From: Streptococcus australis
GTDB lineage: Bacteria > Bacillota > Bacilli > Lactobacillales > Streptococcaceae
Assembly: GCF_019930045.1 (NCBI RefSeq)
Contig: NZ_JAHZQQ010000010.1
Coordinates: forward strand, 1-47,969
Reading direction: 5' to 3'
DNA: 47,969 nucleotides
Positions 34,621 to 44,312 of the stretch are shown piece by piece (positions within the stretch are counted from its first letter, which is position 1; the number at the start of each line of letters is the position of its first letter). The notes under the pieces are model-generated. The model worked only from the letters and a program-made list of their open reading frames with translations, did no database searches and was not told where the DNA came from. Both the position numbers and the translations under genes were made by a program.

Positions 34621-36975
34621 AAAAGTAGAATTATTGATTATTTAAAACAGGAGGGGAAAGCTCAAGTTGACCAGTTGGCCCAAGCCATTGGGACTACAGA
34701 CGCCAAAGATTTTCGTGAACTGATTAAGACCATTTCGCTGATGGAGCGACGTCGTCAATTGACCTTTGAAGAAAATGGCTTTTTAAGTCTCCTTGATGCG
34801 AAACCAAAAGGGACCATTACCGTGAAAGGCATTTTTCATGCCCATAAAAGTGGCTTCGGTTTTGTTAGTCTCGAAGGAGAAGAAGAGGACCTCTTTATCG
34901 GACGAAATGATATCAACCATGCCATTGATGGAGATACGGTTGAAGTTGTAATCACCAAGGTAGCGGACCGTCAAAAGGGAACTGCAGCAGAGGGAAGAAT
35001 TATTGATGTCTTGGAGCATAGTCTCCAAACGGTCGTTGGTCAAATCGTTCTGGATGAAGAAAAGCCCAAGTATGCTGGCTACATCGTTTCAAAGAATCAA
35101 AAGATTAGCCAACGCATTTATGTGAAAAAGCCAGCCCTGCAATTGGAGGGGACAGAAGTTCTCAAGGTTGCTATTGATCAGTATCCGAGTCGGAAACACA
35201 ATTACTTTGTGGCCTCTGTACAAGATGTGGTTGGACATGTAACAGACCCTGGAATCGATGTATTGGAAGTCCTCGAGTCTATGGATATTGTCTCAGAATT
35301 CCCAGAAGCAGTCCTCAAAGAAGCAGAGAACATTCCAGATCAGCCATCTGAGAAGGATTTTGAAGGACGTTTGGACCTTCGAGATGAAATCATCTTTACG
35401 ATTGATGGTGCCGATGCCAAGGACTTGGATGATGCGGTTCATATTAAACGCTTGGAAGGTGGGAATTTCGAACTAGGAGTTCACATAGCCGATGTCTCTT
35501 ATTATGTAACCGAAGGTTCTGCCTTGGACAAGGAAGCTCTCAACCGTGCGACTTCTGTCTATGTAACCGATCGAGTTGTTCCCATGTTACCAGAGCGGTT
35601 ATCCAATGGGATTTGTTCCCTAAACCCTCAAGTGGATCGCTTAACTCAATCAGCCATTATGGAGATTGACGAGCGTGGTCGGGTCCTTCGTTATCAGATT
35701 ACCCAAACGGTCATTAAAACGACTTTCCGTATGACCTATAGTGATGTCAATGATATCATTTCGGGAGACCAAGAGAAGCGTGAGAAATATCAAGCTATTG
35801 TTCCAAGTATCGAAGCCATGGTTGGTCTTCATCAGATCTTAGAAGGAATGCGGGAAAAACGAGGGGCTCTTAACTTTGATACCAGTGAAGCTAAAATCCT
35901 AGTCAATCCTCAAGGAAAACCAGTCGACATCGTCTTGCGTCAACGGGGAATTGCAGAACGGATGATTGAATCTTTCATGCTGATTGCCAATGAGACAGTG
36001 GCTGAGCACTTTGCCAAACGAAAACTTCCCTTTATTTACCGGATTCACGAAGAACCCAAAGCAGAGAAGGTGCAAAAGTTTATCGATTATGCCTCTAGCT
36101 TTGGCCTTCCTATTTATGGGACAGCTAGTTCCATGAGTCAGGAAACCTTGCAGGACATTATGAAGAGAGTAGAAGGGGAACCTTATGCCGATGTCTTGTC
36201 CATGATGTTGCTTCGTTCCATGCAGCAGGCGCGTTATTCCGAGCACAATCATGGACACTATGGGCTAGCAGCTGAGTTCTATACTCACTTTACCAGTCCG
36301 ATTCGCCGGTATCCAGACTTATTAGTCCACCGCATGGTGCGAGAGTATGGAAAAGATTCTGAAGTAGCTAGTCATTTTGAACAGGTCATTCCAGATATTG
36401 CTAGCCAATCCTCTAGTCGGGAACGCCGCGCCATTGATGCCGAACGGGAAGTGGAAGCTATGAAGAAGGCAGAGTACATGGAGGACTATGTTGGCGAAGA
36501 GTACGATGCTTTGGTGTCCAGTGTCGTCAAGTTTGGTCTCTTTGTTGAATTGCCAAATACCGTAGAAGGTTTGATCCATATCACTACCTTACCTGGTTTT
36601 TATCATTTTAACGAGCGCGATTTGACCTTGCGCGGGGAAAAATCAGGCGTCACTTTCCGTGTTGGTCAGGAGATTCGAATCAGGGTCGAAAGAGCGGATA
36701 AGATGACTGGCGAGATTGATTTTTCTTATATCCCAAGTGAGCTGGATTTGATTGAAAAAGTCACTAAAGCATCGGGCCGTAAAGATCGAAAAGGACACTC
36801 TAAGCGCCCTTCTTCTAAGAAAGAAGAACGTAAGCAAGGGGGCATTAGAGAGAACAAGCGCAAGCATTCTTCAAAAGACAAGAAGAAAAAGAGTAAGAAA
36901 CCTTTTTACAAGGAAGTAGCTAAGAAAGGAGCTAAGCATGGCAAAGGGCGAGGGAAAGGTCGTCGCACAAAATAA
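34618..36975 (+). CDS. rnr: Ribonuclease R
   Basis: Processive 3'-5' exoribonuclease that degrades structured RNA and works with SmpB-tmRNA in trans-translation. The 785-residue protein has an N-terminal winged-helix region (1-60), cold-shock folds (about 65-220), the RNB catalytic domain with [13 protein letters not shown] near 263, an S1 domain (about 625-705) and a Lys/Arg-rich tail after 715. smpB begins inside its last 38 bases. The unusual ribosome-binding site is listed separately. Confidence 0.97.
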   Translation: MKSRIIDYLKQEGKAQVDQLAQAIGTTDAKDFRELIKTISLMERRRQLTFEENGFLSLLDAKPKGTITVKGIFHAHKSGFGFVSLEGEEEDLFIGRNDINHAIDGDTVEVVITKVADRQKGTAAEGRIIDVLEHSLQTVVGQIVLDEEKPKYAGYIVSKNQKISQRIYVKKPALQLEGTEVLKVAIDQYPSRKHNYFVASVQDVVGHVTDPGIDVLEVLESMDIVSEFPEAVLKEAENIPDQPSEKDFEGRLDLRDEIIFTIDGADAKDLDDAVHIKRLEGGNFELGVHIADVSYYVTEGSALDKEALNRATSVYVTDRVVPMLPERLSNGICSLNPQVDRLTQSAIMEIDERGRVLRYQITQTVIKTTFRMTYSDVNDIISGDQEKREKYQAIVPSIEAMVGLHQILEGMREKRGALNFDTSEAKILVNPQGKPVDIVLRQRGIAERMIESFMLIANETVAEHFAKRKLPFIYRIHEEPKAEKVQKFIDYASSFGLPIYGTASSMSQETLQDIMKRVEGEPYADVLSMMLLRSMQQARYSEHNHGHYGLAAEFYTHFTSPIRRYPDLLVHRMVREYGKDSEVASHFEQVIPDIASQSSSRERRAIDAEREVEAMKKAEYMEDYVGEEYDALVSSVVKFGLFVELPNTVEGLIHITTLPGFYHFNERDLTLRGEKSGVTFRVGQEIRIRVERADKMTGEIDFSYIPSELDLIEKVTKASGRKDRKGHSKRPSSKKEERKQGGIRENKRKHSSKDKKKKSKKPFYKEVAKKGAKHGKGRGKGRRTK

Positions 36976-37405
36976 GAAAGCAAGCCACGATTATACAATT
37001 GTTGAAACCATTGAAGCAGGAATGGTCCTGACTGGTACAGAAATCAAGAGTGTTCGAGCAGCTCGTATCAACCTCAAGGATGGATTTGCCCAAGTCAAAA
37101 ATGGGGAAGTCTGGCTCAGCAATGTTCATATTGCTCCCTATGAGGAAGGCAATATCTGGAACCAAGACCCAGAGCGTCGTCGCAAACTCTTGCTGCATAA
37201 GAAGCAAATTCAAAAGTTGGAGCAGGAGACTAAAGGAACAGGGATGACTCTAGTTCCCCTTAAGGTTTACCTTAAGGATGGCTACGCCAAGCTCTTGCTG
37301 GGCTTAGCCAAAGGGAAGCACGATTATGACAAACGTGAATCCATCAAACGGCGGGAGCAAAATCGTGACATTGCTCGTGTCATGAAGCAATACAATACGC
37401 GTTAA
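36938..37405 (+). CDS. smpB: SsrA-binding protein SmpB
   Basis: Delivers tmRNA to stalled ribosomes. The 155-residue protein has the family marks [13 protein letters not shown] near residue 28, [11 protein letters not shown] near 63 and the C-terminal tail [13 protein letters not shown]. The ATG lies within the rnr tail coding region with AAGGAG ahead, coupling the two partner proteins. Confidence 0.97.
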   Translation: MAKGEGKVVAQNKKASHDYTIVETIEAGMVLTGTEIKSVRAARINLKDGFAQVKNGEVWLSNVHIAPYEEGNIWNQDPERRRKLLLHKKQIQKLEQETKGTGMTLVPLKVYLKDGYAKLLLGLAKGKHDYDKRESIKRREQNRDIARVMKQYNTR

Positions 37406-37411
37406 AGTAAG

Positions 37412-37456
37412 AAATAGGAACAGCTGAAGCAAGGGCTGAAAACTGTTCCTATTTTT
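37412..37456 (+). terminator. Terminator after smpB
   Basis: Arms AAATAGGAACAG and CTGTTCCTATTT (12 bp) around a 19-base loop, then T-rich. Confidence 0.85.
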
Positions 37457-37469
37457 AAATTTCCTTTCT

Positions 37470-37508
37470 TGAAACCGCTTGCATTATTATCTGGATAAGA
37501 GTATACTG
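37470..37508 (+). promoter_or_regulatory. Promoter of dipeptidase 1 with overlapping cre site
   Basis: TGAAACCGCTTGCA (37470-37483) matches the CcpA cre consensus TGNAANCGNTNNCA at all defined positions. It overlaps the -35 TTGCAT (37480-37485), which is 17 bp from TATACT (37503-37508). Catabolite repression is predicted. Confidence 0.75.
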
Positions 37509-37589
37509 AAGGTAGCGTTGGTATAGTTGTTTTTCGTCGGCTTGAAAATGATTTTCTAGCCTCTTTTGTAGTCATAAAGGAGATCGACT

Positions 37590-39335
37590 ATGAGAAAACT
37601 ACTGGTCAAACTGATGATTGCTTTGATGGCCTTTGCCTTGATTCCAGTTCAAGTTGCGCAGGCCTGCTCAGCCTTCATTGTTGGGAAGGAACTCACGACA
37701 GATGGTTCCATGCTCTTTGGGCGGACTGAAGACTATCCTTATGCTCCCGATGGTGGTCGCCACAATAAAACTTACGAAGTGGTACCTGCCAAAGACTATA
37801 AGGATGGGGATATGTTGGAGGACGAATCCAACGGCTTTGCTTATCCCCACTTGAGTCATGAAATGAAATATACCGCAACTTATGATGCAGCCCATGGAGA
37901 TGGTTCCAACGGGAATTTCGGAGCACACGGCTTTAACGAAGCGGGCGTTTCCATGACTTCTACCGTATCTGCAACCCCACACGATAAGATTTTGGAAGCA
38001 GATCCACTTGTGAAAAATGGCTTGGCTGAAGCTGCTATGGTAGACTTGGTTCTCCCACGTGCCAAAACAGCTCGTGAAGGAATTGAGTTGGTTGCCAAGG
38101 TACTTGATGAAAAAGGATCTGCCGAAGGAAACATCATTGTCGTAGCAGATAAAGATGAACTCTGGTACATGGAAATCCTCTCTGGTCACCAATATGTAGC
38201 CATTAAATTCCCTCAAGACCGCTATGCCATCTTTGCCAATACCTACTATCTAGGACATGTGGATTTCAAGGACAAGGACAATGTCATTGCTTCAAAAGAT
38301 GTGGAAGCAGTTGCTAAAAAGGCAGACCACTACAAGACTGATAAAGATGGTAACTTCCATATTGCAGACTCATATGGTCCAGATGAATATACCGAACGCA
38401 ACCGCTCACGGACCTATGCAGGGATTACCTTGATGGATCCTAAAGCGGACATCAAATATGATGATAAGCACTTTGACCTCTTGCACAAACCAACGGATCC
38501 TTCTAAAAAGTATAGTCTAGAAGATGTTTTCGCTGAACAACGGAACCGGTTCGAACACCTCAAACAATACACACCAGATGACTTAGTGGAACCAGGTAAA
38601 GAAGTCGATACCAATAAATACAAATATGCTTTGGGAAATGAAAACGTCATTAACGCCCACGTATACCAAATTAAGAAGGACTTGCCAACACCATTTGGTG
38701 GTGTTGTTTGGTTAGGTCTCGCTCAAAGCCGGAACACGCCTTATGTGCCATTCTATGGTATTGTCAACGATACCTACGCACCATTCAAAGTTCGCTCTGC
38801 CAAATATGATCCAACTTCTTGGTATTGGGCTGTTTGGCATATTGACCAAATGGTCATGAAATACCCAGATCTATTTGGTAATAGCATCCAAGAGAAGTGG
38901 AAAGAATTGGAAAAAGGCTGGATCAAAGAACAAGCAGCTTTGGATCAAAAATACAGTGGACTCACTGATGACCAAGCGAAAGCTACTGCAGACGAAGTAA
39001 CAAGTGACTCACTTAAACGTGCGGAAACTATCTTCAAACAAATCAAGCAAGTTGAAAGTGAGATGGAAGATAAGATTCGTACAGAAAAAGGTTTGGAAGC
39101 AGACTTTGTTTATGATGGCTATAACAAGGCCAATCTGGTCGCAGCAGCTCAAGCTAAAAAAGATGCATCGAAAGAGACAGAAAAGAAGGAAGAAACAGCT
39201 TCTAGTCAATCATCTAGCAAGGCAAGTGATTCAAACAGCAGTTTATCTGCCGTCTTAGGAGTTTTGGCACTTGCAGGATTTGGCTTGGCAGGTTTCTACT
39301 TTAAAAAATCAAAAAAGAATGAAAATGAAGAATAA
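37590..39335 (+). CDS. Secreted C69-family dipeptidase 1
   Basis: N-terminal nucleophile hydrolase of the PepD/U34 type. The 581-residue precursor has a signal peptide ending V-A-Q-A, so cleavage exposes Cys26 as catalytic nucleophile (C-S-A-F-I-V-G-K). It also has R-T-E-D near 47, N-E-A-G-V-S-M near 117 and W-Y-M-E-I-L-S-G-H-Q-Y near 192. A Ser/Lys-rich stretch (535-555) precedes a C-terminal hydrophobic helix and K-K-S-K-K, so it is probably membrane-held by its tail; no LPxTG is seen. It is paralogous to the gene at 41770 and shares its cre-promoter layout. Confidence 0.9.
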   Translation: MRKLLVKLMIALMAFALIPVQVAQACSAFIVGKELTTDGSMLFGRTEDYPYAPDGGRHNKTYEVVPAKDYKDGDMLEDESNGFAYPHLSHEMKYTATYDAAHGDGSNGNFGAHGFNEAGVSMTSTVSATPHDKILEADPLVKNGLAEAAMVDLVLPRAKTAREGIELVAKVLDEKGSAEGNIIVVADKDELWYMEILSGHQYVAIKFPQDRYAIFANTYYLGHVDFKDKDNVIASKDVEAVAKKADHYKTDKDGNFHIADSYGPDEYTERNRSRTYAGITLMDPKADIKYDDKHFDLLHKPTDPSKKYSLEDVFAEQRNRFEHLKQYTPDDLVEPGKEVDTNKYKYALGNENVINAHVYQIKKDLPTPFGGVVWLGLAQSRNTPYVPFYGIVNDTYAPFKVRSAKYDPTSWYWAVWHIDQMVMKYPDLFGNSIQEKWKELEKGWIKEQAALDQKYSGLTDDQAKATADEVTSDSLKRAETIFKQIKQVESEMEDKIRTEKGLEADFVYDGYNKANLVAAAQAKKDASKETEKKEETASSQSSSKASDSNSSLSAVLGVLALAGFGLAGFYFKKSKKNENEE

Positions 39336-39383
39336 GTAGACTGAGACTGCTAAATCAGCATCCTGCCTCAACTGGATTCTATG

Positions 39384-39434
39384 AGAGTGGAATAGAAGTC
39401 TTCACAAAAGGAGCTTGTAATTCCACTCTTTTTA
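39384..39434 (+). terminator. Terminator after dipeptidase 1
   Basis: AGAGTGGAAT (39384-39393) pairs with ATTCCACTCT (39420-39429), followed by a T run; the loop is 26 bases. Confidence 0.75.
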
Positions 39435-39494
39435 TTGTTATTTGCATGCAATTTTTGTATGATAGGGATAGATAGAAAGAAGGAGAAGAAACGG

Positions 39495-40355
39495 ATGCCT
39501 GAAAAATTAATTGCTTATAAACGGATGCCTTTGTGGACCAAGGATACCATGCCTGAAGCAGTCCAAAGAAAACACAATACCAAAGTAGGTACTTGGGGAA
39601 AGATTACCGTTCTCAAAGGAAAACTCAAGTTTGTTGAGCTGACGGAAGATGGGGAAGAAGTAGCCAGCCATGTGTTTGAGGCAGGTGCGGATAACCCGAT
39701 GGCACAACCTCAAGCTTGGCACCGCGTAGAGGCCCTTACAGATGATGTGGAATGGTTTTTGGAATTCTACTGTGAACCCAAAGATTATTTTCCCAAAAAA
39801 TATAATAGCAATCCCGTCCATTCAGAAGTGCTAGAAGCCATGGAGTCCCTTTCTCCAGGCAAGGCCTTGGATTTGGGGTGTGGACAAGGACGAAACGCTC
39901 TCTTTTTAGCCCAACATGGCTTTGAAGTGACAGCAGTCGATCAAAATGAATTGGCCCTAGAGATCCTACAAAGTATTGTAGAGCAAGAAGATTTGGAAAT
40001 GACTGTGGGACTCTATGATATCAACTCAGCGAACCTAAAACAAAGTTATGACTTGATTGTTTCAACGGTTGTCCTCATGTTCTTGCAAGCGGATCGCATT
40101 CCGGCGATTATTCGAAATATGCAAGACCAGACCAATCCAGGTGGCTATAACTTGATCGTTTGTGCCATGGATACAGAGGACTATCCTTGCCAGGTTCCTT
40201 TCTCCTTTACTTTTAAGGAAGGCGAGCTAGCAGACTACTACAAAGATTGGGAACTCGTTAAATACAATGAAAATCCAGGGCATCTGCACCGACGTGATGA
40301 AAATGGCAATCGAATTGCCTTACGCTTTGCGACCATGCTAGCCAAGAAAATATAA
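39495..40355 (+). CDS. tehB: TehB-like SAM-dependent methyltransferase with N-terminal DUF1971 domain
   Basis: The 286-residue protein has an N-terminal DUF1971-like beta domain (about 1-95) and a Rossmann methyltransferase (about 100-286) with SAM motif L-D-L-G-C-G-Q-G-R-N near 132, as in TehB of tellurite resistance. AAGGAG precedes ATG 39495, chosen over an upstream in-frame start that overlaps the previous terminator. It stands alone between terminators; whether tellurite is the physiological substrate is doubtful. Confidence 0.88.
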   Translation: MPEKLIAYKRMPLWTKDTMPEAVQRKHNTKVGTWGKITVLKGKLKFVELTEDGEEVASHVFEAGADNPMAQPQAWHRVEALTDDVEWFLEFYCEPKDYFPKKYNSNPVHSEVLEAMESLSPGKALDLGCGQGRNALFLAQHGFEVTAVDQNELALEILQSIVEQEDLEMTVGLYDINSANLKQSYDLIVSTVVLMFLQADRIPAIIRNMQDQTNPGGYNLIVCAMDTEDYPCQVPFSFTFKEGELADYYKDWELVKYNENPGHLHRRDENGNRIALRFATMLAKKI

Positions 40356-40366
40356 ATAGCTCTCTA

Positions 40367-40400
40367 GACAAGGACACCCTTGCAGTCGTCCTTGTCTTTT
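40367..40400 (+). terminator. Terminator after tehB
   Basis: Perfect arms AGACAAGGAC (40367-40376) and GTCCTTGTCT (40388-40397), then T-rich. Confidence 0.88.
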
Positions 40401-40404
40401 TATA

Positions 40405-40423
40405 TCTGAAAACTTTCTGAAAA
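40405..40423 (+). promoter_or_regulatory. Direct repeats ahead of the lrgAB promoter
   Basis: TCTGAAAA occurs at 40405-40412 and again at 40416-40423, one helical turn (11 bp) apart, ending just before the -35 box. This is the position of an activator site; LytR-type regulators bind direct repeats before lrgA in related bacteria. The regulator here is not identified. Confidence 0.4.
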
Positions 40424-40426
40424 TAC

Positions 40427-40454
40427 TTGATTTTTTACAGAAAAGGAGTAGACT
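40427..40454 (+). promoter_or_regulatory. lrgAB promoter
   Basis: TTGATT (40427-40432), a 16-bp spacer and TAGACT (40449-40454). The weak -10 is consistent with an activated promoter. Confidence 0.45.
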
Positions 40455-40490
40455 GTTAGTGTATCTTTCAAGAATTTTGAGGAGAAGCGC

Positions 40491-40862
40491 GTGAAACTAT
40501 ATGTTCAACTGATGATTATCTTTACCATCTCTTTGATTGGGGAAGGGATATCGACCCTCTTTCATTTGCCAATTCCAGGAAGTATTATCGGTCTACTGAT
40601 TTTATTTCTTTGCTTGCAGTTGAAATGGCTTCGTATCCGCCATGTGAATCTGGTCGGATCTTTTCTCTTAGCCAATATGACGATTTTATTTTTACCTCCA
40701 GCGGTTGGGATTATGGATAAGTTTGATGTTATCCAGCCTTATTTATTGCCCATCGTATTGATTATTTTAGGGGCTATCATCATCAATGTAACCCTTATTG
40801 CCTTAGTTGTCGGTTTTATCAAGACAAGGTATGAGGGGGATTATGAAGGAGGGATAAAATAA
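40491..40862 (+). CDS. lrgA: LrgA/CidA-family holin-like protein
   Basis: The 123-residue protein has four membrane helices and the family stretches P-I-P-G-S-I-I-G-L-L near residue 27 and L-F-L-P-P-A-V-G-I-M-D near 70. LrgA and LrgB act together; in Staphylococcus they modulate autolysis and in S. mutans they have been linked to pyruvate uptake. AGGAGAAG stands before the GTG start at 40491. Its stop shares one base with the lrgB ATG. Confidence 0.93.
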   Translation: MKLYVQLMIIFTISLIGEGISTLFHLPIPGSIIGLLILFLCLQLKWLRIRHVNLVGSFLLANMTILFLPPAVGIMDKFDVIQPYLLPIVLIILGAIIINVTLIALVVGFIKTRYEGDYEGGIK

Positions 40863-41557
40863 TGGAAAGTTTGTGGTCAAATCCTCTCTTTGGGATTTCT
40901 TTATCAGTCTTTGCCTATCTGATTGGGATGATGATTTTTCGTCGTTTTCCCCATCCCATCACGACCCCCCTCTTAGTTGCAACGGTCTTGATCATTGGTT
41001 TCTTAAAGCTGACAGGGATTTCCTATAAGGCCTATAATATTGGCGGGACCTACCTCAGTAATTTGATTGTGCCCTCAACGGTTGTCCTGGGAATTCCCTT
41101 GTATAAGAGTTTCCATTTGATGAAGCACCATGCCAAGAGTATTCTTCTTAGTAGTTTTCTAGCAGTAGTAGTCAACACGCTTTTTACAGCTGTCTTGGCT
41201 AAGCTTTTTGGGATGAAGTACTTTCTAGCTATTTCCCTCTTTCCTAAGTCTGTGACAACAGCCATGGCAGTGGGGATTTCTGAAAAAATGCAGGGAATAA
41301 CTACCATTACCCTAGTTGTCGTTGTAGCGACAGGTATCCTGACAAGTGTCCTAGGACCAACGATTCTTAAGTTCCTAAAAGTAGAGGATCCTGTTGCCAT
41401 TGGTTTGGCCCTTGGGGGTACAGGTCATGCGGTGGGGACTGGTACAGCCTTTCAGTATGGTCAAGTAGCCGGAGCTATGGGTGGCTTAGCAATTGGGATA
41501 ACTGGCGTTTTCTACGTCTTTATAAGTCCCCTTGTCGCGAGCCTGATTCTTTCCTAA
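40862..41557 (+). CDS. lrgB: LrgB/CidB-family membrane protein
   Basis: The 231-residue partner of LrgA has about six to seven membrane helices and the family signatures F-P-K-S-V-T-T-A-M-A near residue 128 and L-G-G-T-G-H-A-V-G-T-G-T-A near 184. It shares one base with the lrgA stop, so the two are translated together. AAGGAGGG lies within the end of lrgA. The gene ends at a terminator. Confidence 0.94.
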   Translation: MESLWSNPLFGISLSVFAYLIGMMIFRRFPHPITTPLLVATVLIIGFLKLTGISYKAYNIGGTYLSNLIVPSTVVLGIPLYKSFHLMKHHAKSILLSSFLAVVVNTLFTAVLAKLFGMKYFLAISLFPKSVTTAMAVGISEKMQGITTITLVVVVATGILTSVLGPTILKFLKVEDPVAIGLALGGTGHAVGTGTAFQYGQVAGAMGGLAIGITGVFYVFISPLVASLILS

Positions 41558-41576
41558 AAAGGTAGAGAGTATTCAG

Positions 41577-41607
41577 AAAAAGCTTGGAAGAAGTTCCGAG
41601 CTTTTTT
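41577..41607 (+). terminator. Terminator after lrgB
   Basis: AAAAAGCTTGGAA pairs with TTCCGAGCTTTTT (one G-U) around a GAAG loop, with a T run. Confidence 0.88.
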
Positions 41608-41689
41608 GTATACAGTTAGATAGAGAAGGTTGTTTAATAATTTGAAGGTCAAACAATTTTCAGATAGATTACTAATTGATTACAGTCGT

Positions 41690-41727
41690 TGTAAGCGCTT
41701 GCCAAACTTTGGTTCAAAAGGTATACT
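41690..41727 (+). promoter_or_regulatory. Promoter of dipeptidase 2 with overlapping cre-like site
   Basis: TGTAAGCGCTTGCC (41690-41703) matches the cre consensus except at the last base. It overlaps the -35 TTGCCA (41699-41704), 17 bp from TATACT (41722-41727). The same geometry and the same -10 are seen at dipeptidase 1. Confidence 0.7.
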
Positions 41728-41769
41728 AAAAGAGGTTATACGGTTAATATCTAGTTAAAGGAGTTCAAT

Positions 41770-43431
41770 ATGAAGAAACGTTATGCTCGATCAGCCTTGG
41801 GCTTGATCACTGCTCTCTTCCTCTTTGCCCAACCGGTAGAGGCCTGTACAGGTTTTATCATCGGTAAAAAGTTAACAGCAGATGGGAATGCTTTGTACGG
41901 ACGTACGGAGGACTTAGAACCAAACCACAATAAGAACTTTGTGGTCAGAGAACGAACTTATAACAAGAAAGGGGAGGTCTTTGAAGATGCCACCAATGGC
42001 TTTAAGTATGAGCTCCCAGAAGTAAGTTATAAATATACAGCTGTCCCAGATGTTACACCAGAACAGGGTGTATTTGATGAAGCTGGTTTTAATGAGCATG
42101 GTGTGTCCATCTCGGCGACCGTCTCAGCTTCAGCAAATGACAACATTAAAAAGGTCGATCCTTATGTAGAGGACGGCTTGGCTGAGTCTGCCCTCACCAC
42201 TGTCGTTCTTCCAAGTGTCAAAACGGCTCGTGAAGGAGTCGAGCTCATTGCGAAAATTGTGGAAGAAAAAGGGGCAGCAGAAGGAAATATTGTGACGATC
42301 GCGGACAAGGAAGGTATCTGGTACATGGAGATCCTTTCTGGTCACCAATATGTAGCGATTCTCTTCCCAGAAGATCGCTATGCAGTCTTTCCAAATACCT
42401 TCTTCTTAGGACATGTTGATTTTTCAGATAAGGAACGGACTATTGCCTCGAAGGATGTTGAAAAAGTCGCCCGTGATGCAGGAACCTATAAAGAAATCGA
42501 TGGCCAGTTCCATGTGTCTCAATCCTACAATCCACCTTTGCATGAGGCAGATCGTTCTCGTGTTTGGTCTGGTATTAAGTCACTGGATCCAGATGCAGAT
42601 GTGAACTACGATGACGAGTATTTTGACTTGATGCATACAACGGATCGGAAATTGACGCTACGTGATGCGATGAATCTCCAACGCAATCGGTTAGAAGGAA
42701 CAGACTTCAAACCACAAGATCAAATGGAGTTAGATGGAAAAGGGATTCCAGAAAAAGGGAAGTTTGATGAAGTCTATAAATACCCGATTTCGAACCCGAA
42801 TGTCATGGAAGCCCATATTTTCCAATTAAAGGACAATGTTCCTGATAGTGCTGGTGGGGGAACTATGTGGTTAGCGATGGGAAGCCCACGAAATGCTCCT
42901 TACCTGCCTTACTATGGCAATATCACCAATACCTACCAAGCCTATCAAGAATTAGGGACAGCCTATAATCCCCAATCTTGGTATTGGACCATGTCTCGCA
43001 TTAATGATTTAGTTGCCAAATATCCTGATTTGTTCGGAGATGGAGTCATCCGTACTGAAATGGAACGCCTAGAATCTCAATGGATGGCTGAGCAAGAAAT
43101 CAGTGACCAAGAACAAATTGCCCTCGCTTCGCAGCCAGAGCAGGCGAGCCTAAAAGCGACAGAAACGAGCATGACTCGAGCTCAAAAGACCTTCGATCGT
43201 CTGCAAGAAATTCGTCAAGAAGCAGAAGAAAAGGTGATTGCTCAATATGGACAAGGTGCTATTGACGATTTAACAGATGAAGAAGATGCAAACCAAGAAG
43301 AAGAAATCAATTTGGTACCATTTGATTATGACTTCGTCATCACGATTGGCTTAGCCCTTGTGACAGTGATAGGAGTAGGAATTTTCTTCATTAAATCAAA
43401 GAAAGCAAAGGGAGGTAAGAAGGATGAATAA
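41770..43431 (+). CDS. Secreted C69-family dipeptidase 2
   Basis: The 553-residue paralogue of the protein at 37590. Its signal peptide ends P-V-E-A before the nucleophile Cys26 (C-T-G-F-I-I-G-K). It shares R-T-E-D, F-N-E-H-G-V-S-I near 107 and W-Y-M-E-I-L-S-G-H-Q-Y near 180. An acidic stretch (about 505-517) precedes a C-terminal hydrophobic helix and Lys-rich end, so it is probably tethered to the membrane. It overlaps the PrsW-like gene by 8 bases, so the two form an operon under the cre-bearing promoter. Confidence 0.9.
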   Translation: MKKRYARSALGLITALFLFAQPVEACTGFIIGKKLTADGNALYGRTEDLEPNHNKNFVVRERTYNKKGEVFEDATNGFKYELPEVSYKYTAVPDVTPEQGVFDEAGFNEHGVSISATVSASANDNIKKVDPYVEDGLAESALTTVVLPSVKTAREGVELIAKIVEEKGAAEGNIVTIADKEGIWYMEILSGHQYVAILFPEDRYAVFPNTFFLGHVDFSDKERTIASKDVEKVARDAGTYKEIDGQFHVSQSYNPPLHEADRSRVWSGIKSLDPDADVNYDDEYFDLMHTTDRKLTLRDAMNLQRNRLEGTDFKPQDQMELDGKGIPEKGKFDEVYKYPISNPNVMEAHIFQLKDNVPDSAGGGTMWLAMGSPRNAPYLPYYGNITNTYQAYQELGTAYNPQSWYWTMSRINDLVAKYPDLFGDGVIRTEMERLESQWMAEQEISDQEQIALASQPEQASLKATETSMTRAQKTFDRLQEIRQEAEEKVIAQYGQGAIDDLTDEEDANQEEEINLVPFDYDFVITIGLALVTVIGVGIFFIKSKKAKGGKKDE

Positions 43432-44254
43432 GTTTCAACGAATATTGCTCTTCCTATTTTTGGTCTTAGCAGGGATTGGGATGGAGTTTGAGCTAGGCTC
43501 TCTCTCTCAACAAGAGTTTAACCAAGTAGCAGGAAGAGATTTGGTATTAAATCTGCTCGTTTTAGCGGTGATTGTCGTTCCTCTTTATCTCTTTATTAAG
43601 CGACTTGCAAAAAGATTTGAGGTTCCTCTTCTTGTTTTGTGGGCGACCATGTTTGGTGGTGCTTTTGTTGCTGGCTGGCTCAGTTTTTCAGGGAACAGCC
43701 TCATTGACCATTTCAATAGTCATCTCATTCAGGATGTTAGTACCTTTAATAAATGGACAGATGCTTTGACAGCACCTTTTTCTGAAGAATTTTTCAAAGC
43801 TCTGGTGGCCTTCTGGATCCTCTTGATTTTGGGTCGTAAGGATTTGAAATCGATTTTAATTGCCGGCTTTGGATCTGGTCTTGGTTTCCAAATCATTGAA
43901 GATCTAGGTTATGTGGCGCGTCAAACGCGAACTGGAGACCTCTCAGCAGTAACAGAGGCAGTGAACCGCATTTCTGGTGGTTTAGCATCTCATGCAGTCT
44001 ACACAGCTGTTGTATCTGTTGGAGCCTTTCTCATCCTGTCTCAGTGCACCAAGCAAAAAGAAAAGCTCTTTGGTCTCTGGTGTGTAGTTTCCACGGTGAC
44101 CAATCACTTCTTATGGAATTCCCCATTCTATGAAACAGACCATCGGGTCAATATTTTGGTAGGCTTGCTCTTTGCCTTCCAAGTGGGAACCTTTATTGAG
44201 GTCGTGCTCTTTACTCATAAAAATCCGAATCTAAACCTTTTAAAGAAAAACTAA
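43424..44254 (+). CDS. PrsW-family intramembrane metalloprotease
   Basis: The 276-residue protein has about eight membrane helices. The catalytic EExxK motif is at residues 121-125 (E-E-F-F-K), followed by G-F-G-S-G-L-G-F-Q-I-I-E-D near 148, the A-S-H-A-V-Y-T-A motif near 190 and a later N-H-F-L-W-N-S, matching PrsW/M82 proteases. B. subtilis PrsW cleaves an anti-sigma factor; the target here is unknown. AAGGATG and AGGTAAGAAGG precede the ATG within the dipeptidase end, so it is translationally coupled to dipeptidase 2. Confidence 0.82.
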   Translation: MNKFQRILLFLFLVLAGIGMEFELGSLSQQEFNQVAGRDLVLNLLVLAVIVVPLYLFIKRLAKRFEVPLLVLWATMFGGAFVAGWLSFSGNSLIDHFNSHLIQDVSTFNKWTDALTAPFSEEFFKALVAFWILLILGRKDLKSILIAGFGSGLGFQIIEDLGYVARQTRTGDLSAVTEAVNRISGGLASHAVYTAVVSVGAFLILSQCTKQKEKLFGLWCVVSTVTNHFLWNSPFYETDHRVNILVGLLFAFQVGTFIEVVLFTHKNPNLNLLKKN

Positions 44255-44284
44255 GGAAAAGATTCAGTAGATATATAAATAAAA

Positions 44285-44312
44285 AAGCTTAGAAACTTTT
44301 GTTTCTAAGCTT
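44285..44312. repeat. 28-bp terminator palindrome, copy 1
   Basis: AAGCTTAGAAAC, TTTT, GTTTCTAAGCTT form a perfect 12-bp stem identical to copy 2 at 44738-44765. An A-run precedes this copy (a T-run on the minus strand), but no T-run follows on the plus strand, so alone it works only as half of a bidirectional terminator. Confidence 0.9.

Noticed and set aside
37668..38216. 182-codon minus-strand ORF inside dipeptidase 1
   Set aside because: It is antisense to a conserved catalytic domain; its composition is unlike a real protein and no ribosome-binding site is seen.
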